Numbered from the stretch's first letter, positions 1-8,416 are shown. The stretch is DNA of 37,249 bases from Draconibacterium sp. (GCA_011620585.1 WOYV01000036.1:1-37249); one strand, 5' to 3'. A program made the numbers and translations. The notes: generated by a model not told the origin, from the sequence alone.

Positions 1-425
1 GGCACCCAAACTTAAGCTTGCAGATTTTAGAAAATCCCTTCTGTTATTCATGAAGTGTTTTTTGGTCTTGTAAATATAATTTGCACAATTTAAGATGAAA
101 TTATCTTAAATAAAAATTTAAAATGCAAATAAGTATTTTAATGTAATTCTTTGTTTTGTTGAAATTTCTTATGTGCCAGATATATAGTTGATTAGATGAT
201 GTTCATTTGTTTTTAATGACTTATCATTTTTAGGCTGATAACGATTTAAAGCGAATTTGGAAGTGGGTAGATTGGACGAATTTCTAAATAATTCAAGCGC
301 AAAAAAAAATAAATCGCAGTGGAACTCTTGTAATTCAACGCATTGAGAAATTGTTCTTATTTAGAATGATTTTGAGTATTGACTTGTATATTTTATTATC
401 GTAACTTGCTCTCACTGTTAAATCA

Positions 426-437
426 TTTGGATCCAAA
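426..437. promoter_or_regulatory. Perfect 12-bp palindrome, candidate operator
   Basis: TTTGGATCCAAA reads identically on both strands and lies about 135 nt upstream of the first eCIS gene. Position and symmetry suit a dimeric regulator, but one 12-bp palindrome in AT-rich DNA can arise by chance. Confidence 0.3.
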
Positions 438-505
438 AAAATGGGTCCATACAATACAGAAGATAGACGCCAAAGCCCTTTTTCATTAGATTTTTATAGG
501 TATGC

Positions 506-532
506 AAACATGTGTAAAGGTAAAACATGTGT
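506..532. promoter_or_regulatory. Direct repeat AAACATGTGT x2, candidate regulator site
   Basis: AAACATGTGT occurs exactly at 506-515 and again at 523-532, a 17-bp period. Each copy contains the 6-bp palindrome ACATGT. The pair ends 38 nt before the first start codon of the operon. Such direct repeats are typical of regulator sites near promoters, but no regulator gene is in the window to pair it with. Confidence 0.35.
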
Positions 533-570
533 GTTGATAATTTGACTTACTAAATCTTAATGAGAAGATC

Positions 571-1167
571 ATGATTTATGAAACCCTTCAGATTCTGAAA
601 GAACAACTCGAGAATTATTTCGAAGAGGCGGGGCTTGGCAAAAACATTATCCTTGATAATATTGCCCTTTGGGAGTCGGGGTCGCAGGATGCCGACCGCC
701 TTGATGGAAAAGTTGTACTCACTTTACTAAATATGGAAGAGGAGTCGACAATGAAGAATACCCCTTCGGTAAAAGTGGTTAACGGAAAATCGGAGTACTT
801 TAATCCCCCGGTTAATCTCAACTTGTTTCTTCTGGTGAGTGCCAATTGTACCTCGTATGAGCTTTCGTTGAGCAGCATTTCGCGAACCATCGAATTTTTT
901 CAGGGAAAAAAGACATTCACGTCAGCCAATACGGTTTATAACCGTTTGAACCCATCATTACACCCGGTCGATCACTTCAAATTTGTAGTTGAATTGTTTA
1001 CCCCGGGTTTCGAAATTCTTAATCATATCTGGGGGACCTTGGGAGGAAGACAGCTTCCTTCGGCGCTTTACAAAGTTCAGATTATTGAAATCAGCCGCCA
1101 GAAAAAACTGGCCAGTGGCGGTTTAATCACGCATATTGATGGAACGCTTAACCAAATTACGGAATGA
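571..1167 (+). CDS. eCIS tail terminator / cap protein (DUF4255, Afp16/Pvc16-like)
   Basis: The 198-aa product resembles the DUF4255 family, the N-terminal domain of Pvc16/Afp16, which caps the distal end of the tube and sheath and sets where polymerisation stops. Visible hallmarks are the N-terminal helix beginning MIYETLQILKEQLENYF, the central segment NPPVNLNLFLLVSAN, and the following ISRTIEFFQGKKTFT segment, an order typical of this family. It is the first gene of the operon. Its stop overlaps the next start (ATGA at 1164-1167), which suggests translational coupling. In Afp and PVC the terminator gene is last, so its leading position here is a layout difference. The start is preceded by an A/G-rich stretch but no strong Shine-Dalgarno sequence. 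Confidence 0.85.
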   Translation: MIYETLQILKEQLENYFEEAGLGKNIILDNIALWESGSQDADRLDGKVVLTLLNMEEESTMKNTPSVKVVNGKSEYFNPPVNLNLFLLVSANCTSYELSLSSISRTIEFFQGKKTFTSANTVYNRLNPSLHPVDHFKFVVELFTPGFEILNHIWGTLGGRQLPSALYKVQIIEISRQKKLASGGLITHIDGTLNQITE

Positions 1168-2036
1168 CATTCTCGATTAAATATAAACCATTGTTTTCAG
1201 TTGATATCCTTCATAAATACTATTTGAATAAAGGAAACGACGATTTTTTCACAATGGATCAGGATGAAAAAAACAAGCAGCTTACCGGTTACGATGTATC
1301 GAATTTCATGAGAATTACTCCTACAGCCGAAAGTTACCAGGTACTGATGAACCATAGAATGGTTTTTAAAGTGGTAAATACCGGGTTTGTGGTATGGATA
1401 CAGGTTTCAGAAAATCGGGATACTGTACCGCTGGTACCGTTGGGCAATTCGCCGGAACTAAGCTTTTTGTTGACACTTGTAAATCACTCATTCATCAACT
1501 TCAGCAAACTTGATGCCTCAGTTGCCGGTAAACTATTCTTCTTCTCCAATAGAAAGCCCGCAGGGGAAAGTCCCTCATTTCCCCTGGTAAGGAGAACAAA
1601 CAACAGCCAGGAAATAAGCGACAGCTTTACTTTAAGCACAGAAGTAGCAAATCAGTTAAAGTCTGGTTTGTCACCCGACGAAAAAAGACAATTGTTTGGC
1701 ATCGTTCGGATGGGTATGAAAGGCGAAAATGCTTCAATGGACATCATTAACAATCAAGGTGAAATACACAATCCCGCGAAAGAATTCCAGGTGGTTTTTG
1801 GAAACCGCGAAACTACCTGGAGATATTTTTTTGATAAAGATCAGCAGATTAAACCCAGCGACGGTGTAAAAAAGGAAAACGGATCAGCCCGGCAACTCAT
1901 AACAAAAAAGACACATCCACTAACCGAAAAAGGATTTGTTAGTGTTGACCTTGGAGGGAAGGAACTTCCAAACCCCGATGTTTTGGTTATCAAGCCAGGC
2001 GAAGCCAACACAATATACTCAGAAATATACATGTAA
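1164..2036 (+). CDS. Unrecognised eCIS-associated protein between terminator and sheath
   Basis: I do not recognise a named family in this 290-aa product. It has no signal peptide, no membrane segment and no obvious catalytic motif. Predicted character is mixed alpha/beta. It starts with short hydrophobic strands (SIKYKPLFSVDILHKYYL), has a central Ser/Asn-rich stretch (about residues 125-155) and ends with a hydrophilic tail that closes on a short strand (NTIYSEIYM). The start overlaps the terminator gene by 4 nt and the sheath gene follows after 18 nt, so it is almost surely co-expressed with structural tail genes. From position alone, a cap-proximal or sheath-end adaptor is a reasonable guess. 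An assembly chaperone is another. Confidence 0.6.
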   Translation: MTFSIKYKPLFSVDILHKYYLNKGNDDFFTMDQDEKNKQLTGYDVSNFMRITPTAESYQVLMNHRMVFKVVNTGFVVWIQVSENRDTVPLVPLGNSPELSFLLTLVNHSFINFSKLDASVAGKLFFFSNRKPAGESPSFPLVRRTNNSQEISDSFTLSTEVANQLKSGLSPDEKRQLFGIVRMGMKGENASMDIINNQGEIHNPAKEFQVVFGNRETTWRYFFDKDQQIKPSDGVKKENGSARQLITKKTHPLTEKGFVSVDLGGKELPNPDVLVIKPGEANTIYSEIYM

Positions 2037-2054
2037 CATTAAAATTAATCAGTT

Positions 2055-4142
2055 ATGGCAACAACCTACAAAACTCCGGGCGTTTACGTCGAGGAAATTT
2101 CGAAATTACCTCCATCGGTAGCGCAAGTTGAGACTGCTATCCCTGCTTTTATTGGTTATACTGAAAAAGCTACCAATAAAATTAAAGGCGACCTGAAAGG
2201 TGTTCCCACCCGAATTACCTCAATGTTGGAATACGAAACGTATTTCGGTTTTGCAAAACCCGAAACAACCATTGGAATCACAATCAACGACACTTTGGTA
2301 AATGGAGTGACCAAACGCGACCTGGTAGTTACCCAGCCGGTTTCACGCGAACCGTTCCTGATGTATTACTCCCTTCAAATGTACTTTGGCAACGGAGGCG
2401 GGCCCTGCTACATTGTTTCGGTTGGGCGCTACGGAAGCGATTTGGATGACAGTGATACTGTGGTAACATCAATCAACGATTCCGACGATTTTAAAGATGG
2501 CCTGGATGAAGTTGCAAAAGTGGATGAAGTAACATTAATCCTTTTCCCCGATGCAACCGCGCTTTCGACTGCTTCTGTATTTTATGGTTTGTACAACGAT
2601 GCACTGGCTCAATGCAATAAACTACAGGACCGCTTTACAATTATCGATACGCTGAGCTACGATGCTTCAAGTCCCACTGACACCAATATTGCCGATCTTC
2701 GTAAATTCATCAGTTCCGACAAACCTTTGGTCAAATACGGTGCGGCTTATTATCCCTTCCTGAAAACCATTTTAAATTATCGTTTCGATGAGAAAAAGAT
2801 CGTTGTTTCGCATTATTCGTACGATGCAACTGCCTACGAAACCATTGATGCCAATGTAACTGCCATCGAAAGTCCGGGTACCGGGTTACCGGCTACCATT
2901 GCCGAACTGGTTGATTTAACAACTACTCCCGGCGATATTGCAGGGGCAGTGAGCGACGTACTTTTACAAATGTACAGCGCGGGAGGCTTTGATTTGGGAG
3001 GAACTTTCGCGAGCGACGATGTCAAAAAAACAACTTTCCTTGGTTTGGTCGAAACGCTTCTGGGATCTTTGAGCGATCTCGACGATTTCAAAACAAAACT
3101 GAACACCGAAGCCAAAGCAGCATCAAAAACAATCTCAGATGAGAATCCGACAATCGCGGCCGGTATCGATGCGGCGCTCGTTGCGTTTAATGCCGATTTT
3201 ACAGGAGCAGGAAAAATTGATGAGGTTTATAAAAATCTGCAAGAGCTTTATGTAAAAATGCAAAACGCCGACACTTCTGCCAAAGTGAAGAATTTATTGA
3301 ATGTAAATGCTGTGAATTTTGATCTTGAATTGAAGAAACTGGAAGACTACACGCCCTTAAATACGCAAACCGGAATCGCTTTAACCACGGATGCTTTTGC
3401 CAACGTTATTTCAAACATGGCTGCTTTGATTGTGGAGATACGCAAAGTAGAAGGAAAAGACGTAAACAACGGCGCTTTGAATGGCCGCAGCCTGGGTGCG
3501 GTAAAACTGGAAGACGATGCTGCATACAATAAAATTCTGACCGCCATCGGTAATCTTCCGCTTGAGTTACCGCCAAGTTCAGCCATGGCTGGAGTCTACG
3601 CCCGGGTCGACAACAACCGCGGGGTTTGGAAAGCCCCGGCAAATGTTAGCTTGAATTACGTCTCAGAATTAACTGTTAAGGTAACAAACGATATTCAGGA
3701 CGACCTGAACGTACACACGCAGGGAGGGAAATCGATCAATGCAATCCGTGCCTTTACCGGCAAAGGAATTCTGGTTTGGGGAGCACGGACCCTTGCAGGT
3801 AACGATAACGAGTGGCGTTACATATCAGTTCGACGCTTTTTTAATATGGTTGAAGAATCGGTTAAGAAAGCTACCGGAGTATTTGTTTTCGAACCCAATG
3901 ATGCAAATACCTGGGTGAAAGTAAAAGCAATGATCGACAACTTCCTGAATAAACAATGGAAAGCCGGGGCGCTCGCCGGACCAACTCCCGACAAAGCTTT
4001 TTATGTGAAAGTAGGTTTGGGCGAAACCATGACTGCACAGGATATTCTCGAAGGATATATGATCATCGAAATCGGTATGGCAGCCGTTCGTCCGGCTGAA
4101 TTCATTGTTCTGAAATTCTCACATAAAATGCAGGAAGCTTAA
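2055..4142 (+). CDS. Contractile tail sheath protein (Afp2-4-like)
   Basis: This 695-aa protein forms the contractile sheath around the inner tube. The N-terminus has the diagnostic sheath motif TPGVYVEEI (residues about 7-15) followed by AIPAFIGYT. The C-terminal third has the conserved sheath core, with NRGVWKAPAN (about 522-531), FEPNDANTWV (about 612) and a last segment GMAAVRPAEFIVLKF that exchanges strands with neighbouring subunits. Between about residues 270 and 500 lies a long insertion, low in aromatics and rich in Ala, Asp and Thr, probably the surface-exposed domain. Afp and PVC carry several sheath paralogues, but only this one is seen here. It is a plausible highest-expression gene, with an A-rich leader and no Shine-Dalgarno sequence. 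Confidence 0.96.
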   Translation: MATTYKTPGVYVEEISKLPPSVAQVETAIPAFIGYTEKATNKIKGDLKGVPTRITSMLEYETYFGFAKPETTIGITINDTLVNGVTKRDLVVTQPVSREPFLMYYSLQMYFGNGGGPCYIVSVGRYGSDLDDSDTVVTSINDSDDFKDGLDEVAKVDEVTLILFPDATALSTASVFYGLYNDALAQCNKLQDRFTIIDTLSYDASSPTDTNIADLRKFISSDKPLVKYGAAYYPFLKTILNYRFDEKKIVVSHYSYDATAYETIDANVTAIESPGTGLPATIAELVDLTTTPGDIAGAVSDVLLQMYSAGGFDLGGTFASDDVKKTTFLGLVETLLGSLSDLDDFKTKLNTEAKAASKTISDENPTIAAGIDAALVAFNADFTGAGKIDEVYKNLQELYVKMQNADTSAKVKNLLNVNAVNFDLELKKLEDYTPLNTQTGIALTTDAFANVISNMAALIVEIRKVEGKDVNNGALNGRSLGAVKLEDDAAYNKILTAIGNLPLELPPSSAMAGVYARVDNNRGVWKAPANVSLNYVSELTVKVTNDIQDDLNVHTQGGKSINAIRAFTGKGILVWGARTLAGNDNEWRYISVRRFFNMVEESVKKATGVFVFEPNDANTWVKVKAMIDNFLNKQWKAGALAGPTPDKAFYVKVGLGETMTAQDILEGYMIIEIGMAAVRPAEFIVLKFSHKMQEA

Positions 4143-4172
4143 TTCATTCAATAAAATTTAAAAGAATACATC

Positions 4173-4619
4173 ATGGCTAAAACATATCCATTACCAAAGT
4201 TTCATTTCTTGGTGAGCTTTGGAGGCGCAGAGTTTAACTGCACGGAAGTTTCGGGACTTGATTTCGAACGCGAAGTGATTGAGTACCGCTCGGGTGCCGA
4301 TATTGAATATCATAAAATAAAACTGCCCGGATTATCGAAATACAGCAACATTACCTTAAAACGCGGAACCTTTGCCGACAAAGGCCGGGAGTTTTACGAA
4401 AGCTGGGTTAAGACTGTTTATTTACAGGAAGATGGAGAACAGTTCCGTGGCGATCTGGTGATCAGCTTGCTAAACGAAAGCCACGAACCGGTAGTGAGTT
4501 GGAAAGCTGCTAATGCGTACATCACCAAAATTCAATCGACCGACCTCAAAGCCGATGGAAACGAGATTGCGATTGAAACAGCCGAGATTGTTCACGAAAA
4601 ACTCACCATGGTAAAATGA
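4173..4619 (+). CDS. Inner tube protein 1 (gp19/Hcp-like, Afp1-like)
   Basis: The 148-aa product matches the T4 gp19-type tail tube family used by eCIS as the main inner-tube subunit. It has the family opening KFHFLVSFGGAEFNCTEVSG, in which a beta strand is followed by the conserved VSGL turn, then GLSKYSNITLKRG, the beta-hairpin with the LKRG motif, and near the end ESHEPVVSWKAANAYITK. Hexameric rings of this protein stack into the tube through which cargo passes. It follows the sheath after 30 nt and overlaps the next tube gene by 4 nt (ATGA), so sheath and tube are made together. Confidence 0.95.
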   Translation: MAKTYPLPKFHFLVSFGGAEFNCTEVSGLDFEREVIEYRSGADIEYHKIKLPGLSKYSNITLKRGTFADKGREFYESWVKTVYLQEDGEQFRGDLVISLLNESHEPVVSWKAANAYITKIQSTDLKADGNEIAIETAEIVHEKLTMVK

Positions 4620-5059
4620 CAAAAAGTAATTATCCACCGGTAGGTTTTCATTTCATGGTCGAATTTCCCGAGATTTCTTCCAACAGTGGCGACAATCGCT
4701 TCCAGTCGGTTAGCGGATTAAGGGTTGACATTGATACGGAAGAAATCGCCGAAGGGGGAGAGAACCGGTTTAAACACAAGGTCCCGGTTCGCAGCAGGTA
4801 TCCAAACCTGGTTTTGAAACGCGGAATGCTCATCGATTCGGATGTGATCAGCTGGGTACGAGACGCAGTCGAAAACTTTGAGTTTAAACCTACAAATGTG
4901 GTAGTGAAATTACTAAACGAAAAACATGAGCCACTCGTTAGTTGGAACATTGTCCATGCTTACCCGGTGAAATGGAATCTTGACGACTTGAATGCCGAGC
5001 AAAACAAACTGGCTATCGAAACGCTCGAACTGACCTACAATTACTTTAACAGAATTTAG
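4616..5059 (+). CDS. Inner tube protein 2 / tube initiator (gp19-like, Afp5-like)
   Basis: This is a second gp19-type tube protein of 147 aa, clearly paralogous to the gene before it. The matching blocks are FHFMVEFPEISS, SVSGLRVDID, YPNLVLKRGM and KHEPLVSWNIVHAYPVKWN. In Afp, PVC and AlgoCIS the second tube paralogue forms the specialised ring that joins the spike hub to the main tube, and the gene order here (tube, tube, Afp6-like, LysM) matches that role. The start codon overlaps the upstream stop (ATGA), so translation is likely coupled. Confidence 0.92.
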   Translation: MTKSNYPPVGFHFMVEFPEISSNSGDNRFQSVSGLRVDIDTEEIAEGGENRFKHKVPVRSRYPNLVLKRGMLIDSDVISWVRDAVENFEFKPTNVVVKLLNEKHEPLVSWNIVHAYPVKWNLDDLNAEQNKLAIETLELTYNYFNRI

Positions 5060-5061
5060 TT

Positions 5062-5220
5062 ATGCCGATCGAAATTAAGGAATTACACATCAAAATCAAT
5101 GTTTCGGAAGAGAATGCCCGGAACCGTCCTGTTCAGGAAGATATAACTAAAAAGGAAAAACTGATAGAGGCCTGTGTCGAACAAGTGATGGAAATCCTGG
5201 CTAAAAAGGAGGAACGTTAA
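5062..5220 (+). CDS. Small DUF5908/Afp6-like eCIS protein, 52 aa
   Basis: A short frame starts 2 nt after the second tube gene and ends 1 nt before the LysM gene. It encodes 52 residues beginning MPIEIKELHIKINV and ending in a charged helix (VEQVMEILAKKEER). This opening matches DUF5908, the short proteins found at the Afp6/Pvc6 position of eCIS operons. Its exact structural role is not well established. The perfect fit between neighbours and the conserved genomic slot make it real despite its length. Its last codons also contain the AGGAGG that serves the next gene. Confidence 0.85.
   Translation: MPIEIKELHIKINVSEENARNRPVQEDITKKEKLIEACVEQVMEILAKKEER
5207..5212 (+). promoter_or_regulatory. 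Strong Shine-Dalgarno sequence for the Afp7-like gene
   Basis: AGGAGG lies inside the last codons of the 52-aa gene, 9 nt before the ATG at 5222. Strong Shine-Dalgarno sites are uncommon in Bacteroidota, so its presence supports this start. Confidence 0.6.
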
Positions 5221-5221
5221 A

Positions 5222-5944
5222 ATGTCGGGAGAACTTACAAAACTTCAGATAAAAGCCTACCGCGACGAGCAATTCAACCACGAAATTGCCAATGGCGAAT
5301 TCAGGACCCTGCTTAATCCCGAAAAGTATGTATTTAAATACAAGGTAGAACAAAACAAACAGCAGGCTTCGGGAACCAGTTCCACGGCACCGCGTTACAA
5401 CCGTACCCCACCTGAAGACCTCGAACTGGAGTTTGTTTTTGATCGGACTGGCGTTTTGATCAATTACGGAAACCCGGCAACTGCTGCCGACGACCAATTG
5501 TCGAAAGACGAGGGTGTTGGAATTGCCGGTGATGTGGATCAATTTAAACGAGTTGTTTTCGATTACAACGGCGACGAACATCGTCCGAACTACCTGGTTA
5601 TTACCTGGGGGGCTTTGCTTTTTAAAGGCGTTCTTACCGAAATGGACATTACTTTCAAACTGTTCAAATCCGATGGAACACCGCTACGCGCCCTTGCCAA
5701 CGCTAAATTCAAAGGTTTTATCGAAGATAATCTTCGTGTAGCGCTCGAGAACAATTCATCGCCCGATCTTACACATGTCCGCATGGTTAACGAGGGCGAT
5801 ACGCTTCCATTGATGACCTACCGGATTTACGGAGATTCGAAATATTACCTCGAAGTGGCCAAAGCAAATCAGATCACCAATTTCAGAAAATTAAACGTTG
5901 GGCAGAAGATTTTTTTTCCACCAATTGAAAAAGTAGCAAAATAG
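5222..5944 (+). CDS. LysM baseplate/hub adaptor (Afp7-like)
   Basis: The 240-aa product corresponds to Afp7/Pvc7, a hub adaptor with the same role as T4 gp53/gp54-type LysM proteins. It connects the tube initiator ring with the spike and baseplate. The N-terminal two thirds contain the conserved FRTLLNPEKYVFKYKVEQ region and LVITWGALLFKGVLTEMDIT, both typical of eCIS LysM proteins. The C-terminal part (about residues 188-236) is a LysM-like fold with MVNEGDTLPLMTYRIYGDS and LNVGQKIFFPP. It is cytosolic or particle-bound with no signal peptide. Downstream, the spike gene follows after 8 nt. Confidence 0.92.
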   Translation: MSGELTKLQIKAYRDEQFNHEIANGEFRTLLNPEKYVFKYKVEQNKQQASGTSSTAPRYNRTPPEDLELEFVFDRTGVLINYGNPATAADDQLSKDEGVGIAGDVDQFKRVVFDYNGDEHRPNYLVITWGALLFKGVLTEMDITFKLFKSDGTPLRALANAKFKGFIEDNLRVALENNSSPDLTHVRMVNEGDTLPLMTYRIYGDSKYYLEVAKANQITNFRKLNVGQKIFFPPIEKVAK

Positions 5945-5952
5945 ATAAAATA

Positions 5953-7698
5953 ATGCCTGAAGAAAGAGTCATACGAACTGCCCGCGCGGCCGATCTGGTC
6001 ACCTTCAAAATTCTGGTTGATGGAACAGAACTTTCGTCGTCGTACCAGGTTTTGAGTATTACGGTTGAAAAAGAAATCAACCGGATTCCATGGGCAAAGA
6101 TCGTATTACTCGACGGCGACCCGGCTCAGCAGGATTTTGTGTTAAGCAACGAAATATTCTTTGCACCGGGTAAGGAAATCGAGATCAAGGCGGGTTATCA
6201 TTCCGATGAAGAAACCATTTTTAAAGGTTTGGTAATCGGCCATAATCTGAAGATCAGAAGCGACAAGGCTCAATTGATAGTGGAATGCCGCGACCCGGCT
6301 GTAAAACTTACTGTCGGGCGAAAAAGCAAATATTTTTACGATAGCAAAGACAGCGAGATTTTGGAACAGATCATTTCTGGTTACGGATTTCAATCGAATA
6401 TCGAAGATAGTGCGGTTCAATATCCCGAAATGGTGCAATATCGTTTGAGCGACTGGGACTTTTGTGTTACGCGCGCACAGGCAAACGGTAAAATTTGTGT
6501 GGCCGACGACGGAGTGGTTTCAATAGTCGCTCCCGATTTTGAGCAAAGCGAAAAGGCAACCTTGGTTTACGGCGCCACGATCCTGGATTTTGATGCTGAG
6601 ATCGATGCACGAAACCAGTTTGCCAATGTTACTTCTTATGGTTGGGATGTTGCCAACCAGGAAGTTTTGGAACAAGAATCGAATACTGCAAATGTTCAAC
6701 TAAATGGAAATATAGAGCCTGACGAGCTGGCTTCGGTGATCAATCTTGTGAAATTGGAATTGAGGGACGGAAGCGGATCTACTGATGCCGGATTACAGGC
6801 TTGGGCCGATGCGAAAAAGCTTTTTAACCAACTCTCGAAAGTGCGTGGACGGGTAAAATTTCAGGGCTTGCCCGAGGTGAAACCCAATACCACTATTCAA
6901 TTATCAGGGGTTGGCGACCGTTTTAACGGGAAAGCTTTTGTGTCGGCCGTCCGTCATCAGCTTGCCGAAGGAAACTGGACTACCGATGCACAATTTGGTT
7001 TCGATCCAACCTGGTTTACAGAGTCACATCTTGTCAATGAAGTTCCTGCTTCAGGCTTGATTGGAGCGGTTAACGGACTTCAAATCGGAAAAGTATCTCA
7101 AATACACGACGATCCAAATAGCGAATATCGTGTGTTGGTGCGCCTGCCCTTAATCAGCAATGAAGAAAAGGGAGTTTGGGCACGGGTTGCCACTCTCGAT
7201 GCTGGAGATAACCGCGGTTCTTTTTTTCGTCCTGAAATTGATGACGAGGTGCTTGTTGGCTTCCTGAATGCAAATCCAAATTATCCGGTAATTCTTGGAA
7301 TGTTGCACAGCAGTGCGCTTCCGGCGCCTCTGGAACCTGAGGAACCTAATAACGAAAAAGGATTTGTTACCCGAAGCGAACTCAAATTCATTTTTAACGA
7401 CGATAAAAAGTCGATCGTTTTAGAGACACCGGAAGGAAGGACAATCACTTTGGACGATGATTCCGGTGAAATCAGAATCGAAGACGAATCAGGGAATGTC
7501 AGCACTTTTGATTCCGACGGAATTACGATTGAAAGTCAGGGAGATATTTCCTTAAAAGCCTCGGGTGACATTAAACTGGAAGGAACAAATATTTTATTAA
7601 CAGCCAATGCTCAGTTTAAAGCGGAAGGTACTGCCGGGGCCGAAGTCTCAACGAGTGCCACAGCAATTTTAAAAGGATTATTGGTACAAATTAACTGA
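5953..7698 (+). CDS. Spike hub protein (VgrG/gp27-gp5-like, Afp8-like)
   Basis: This 581-aa protein forms the trimeric central spike beneath the tube. Residues about 1-370 look like the gp27/VgrG hub, with AGYHSDEETIFKGLVIGHN and the YRLSDWDFCVTRAQANGK motif. Residues about 378-455 form a gp5-like OB fold (VSQIHDDPNSEYRVLVRLP, PEIDDEVLVGF, NPNYPVILGML). The remainder (about 465-581) is a needle-like beta-helix of short strand repeats (RTITLDDDSGEIRIEDESG, GDISLKASGDIKLEG). No lysozyme domain sits between the OB fold and the helix, as expected for eCIS. The PAAR tip gene follows after 1 nt. Confidence 0.95.
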   Translation: MPEERVIRTARAADLVTFKILVDGTELSSSYQVLSITVEKEINRIPWAKIVLLDGDPAQQDFVLSNEIFFAPGKEIEIKAGYHSDEETIFKGLVIGHNLKIRSDKAQLIVECRDPAVKLTVGRKSKYFYDSKDSEILEQIISGYGFQSNIEDSAVQYPEMVQYRLSDWDFCVTRAQANGKICVADDGVVSIVAPDFEQSEKATLVYGATILDFDAEIDARNQFANVTSYGWDVANQEVLEQESNTANVQLNGNIEPDELASVINLVKLELRDGSGSTDAGLQAWADAKKLFNQLSKVRGRVKFQGLPEVKPNTTIQLSGVGDRFNGKAFVSAVRHQLAEGNWTTDAQFGFDPTWFTESHLVNEVPASGLIGAVNGLQIGKVSQIHDDPNSEYRVLVRLPLISNEEKGVWARVATLDAGDNRGSFFRPEIDDEVLVGFLNANPNYPVILGMLHSSALPAPLEPEEPNNEKGFVTRSELKFIFNDDKKSIVLETPEGRTITLDDDSGEIRIEDESGNVSTFDSDGITIESQGDISLKASGDIKLEGTNILLTANAQFKAEGTAGAEVSTSATAILKGLLVQIN

Positions 7699-7699
7699 T

Positions 7700-7993
7700 A
7701 TGCCACCAGCAGCAAGAATAACCGATATGCATACCTGTCCGATGGTAAATCCGGGGCCGGTACCCCATGTGGGAGGGCCGATACTTCCGCCAGGTTGTCC
7801 AACTGTAATGATTGCCGGAATACCTGCCGCCAGGGTAGGGGACATGGCGGTTTGTACAGGACCTCCCGATTCGATTATCCAGGGATCAGGAACCGTAATG
7901 ATCGGAGGAATGCCGGCTGCACGAATGGGGGATATGACTGCGCACGGCGGCTCAATTATAACCGGGTGTCCAACCGTAATGATAGGAGGATAA
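7700..7993 (+). CDS. PAAR-domain spike tip protein (Afp10-like)
   Basis: The 97-aa product is an almost pure PAAR repeat protein that caps the spike needle and sharpens it, usually with a bound zinc ion. It opens MPPAARITDMHTCP, and the PAAR-type phrases IPAARVGDMAVC and MPAARMGDMTAHGG follow, each after a TVMI(A/G)G turn. Candidate metal ligands are His11, Cys13 and later His/Cys residues in those repeats. It is stand-alone, without a fused extension, so no toxin or fibre is attached here. It shares its end with the Shine-Dalgarno sequence of the gp25 gene. Confidence 0.93.
   Translation: MPPAARITDMHTCPMVNPGPVPHVGGPILPPGCPTVMIAGIPAARVGDMAVCTGPPDSIIQGSGTVMIGGMPAARMGDMTAHGGSIITGCPTVMIGG
7984..7989 (+). 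promoter_or_regulatory. Strong Shine-Dalgarno sequence deciding the gp25-like start
   Basis: AGGAGG sits inside the final Gly-Gly codons of the PAAR gene, 6 nt before the ATG at 7996. The same frame is open far upstream, to 7795, beneath the PAAR gene. This site and the family's normal length support 7996 as the true start. Confidence 0.65.
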
Positions 7994-7995
7994 AA

Positions 7996-8406
7996 ATGGA
8001 ACAAACACTTACATTTATAGGAAGAGGCTGGAGTTTTCCCCCTGAATTCGAAAGGGGAACAAAGACTGTGAAAATGCTTGAAGAAGAGGCTGATATTTTG
8101 AGCAGTCTCGAAATTTTATTGTCAACCCGGCTGGGAGAAAGGATTATGGTCCCCGCTTATGGCTGTAATCTGGATGAACTGCTGTTCAAACCTATGAACC
8201 TGACGTTAAAAACTTATGTCGTCGATCTGATTAAAAGGGCGATTTTGTATCACGAGCCCCGTATCGATGTACACAAAATCTGGATCGATCCGCTGAGCGA
8301 AGCTGAAGGTGAGTTACTCATCAGGCTTGATTTTACGATCCGTTCGACAAACTCAAGGAAAAACATGGTATTCCCGTTTTATAAAACCGAAGGAAGTGAA
8401 ACTTAA
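7996..8406 (+). CDS. Baseplate wedge protein (gp25-like, Afp9-like)
   Basis: The 136-aa product is a gp25/GPW-type baseplate protein, a conserved part of contractile systems that helps start sheath assembly. Its signature region EADILSSLEILLSTRLGER followed by MVPAYGCNLDELLF contains the typical Arg-x-Gly-Glu-Arg and Tyr-Gly-Cys motifs. The ending (LDFTIRSTNSRKNMVFPFY) is also family-typical. I use the ATG at 7996, because the longer in-frame opening upstream overlaps the PAAR gene and reads as non-homologous, Asn/Arg-rich sequence. Start and PAAR stop are 2 nt apart. Confidence 0.94.
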   Translation: MEQTLTFIGRGWSFPPEFERGTKTVKMLEEEADILSSLEILLSTRLGERIMVPAYGCNLDELLFKPMNLTLKTYVVDLIKRAILYHEPRIDVHKIWIDPLSEAEGELLIRLDFTIRSTNSRKNMVFPFYKTEGSET

Positions 8407-8416
8407 ACTCTGCTAA

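Larger units (their letters stand above)
1..570. other. AT-rich non-coding leader upstream of the eCIS operon
   Basis: No credible reading frame or RNA gene is visible. Base composition is clearly more AT-rich than the coding DNA that follows. The stretch contains a perfect 12-bp palindrome (426-437) and a 10-bp direct repeat (506-515 and 523-532), both listed separately. I found no full match to the Bacteroidota promoter (TTTG, about 19 nt, TAnnTTTG). The nearest is TTTG at 371-374 followed after 19 nt by TATTATCG at 394-401, which fits the -7 box poorly. As the only long gap before an 18-gene operon, this is where its main promoter should lie, but that is inference. Confidence 0.6.

Noticed and set aside
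7795-7995. Open frame of the gp25 gene extending 67 codons upstream under the PAAR gene
   Set aside because: The translation is low-complexity Asn/Arg-rich sequence with no gp25 similarity, it overlaps a well-supported PAAR gene, and a strong Shine-Dalgarno site favours 7996.
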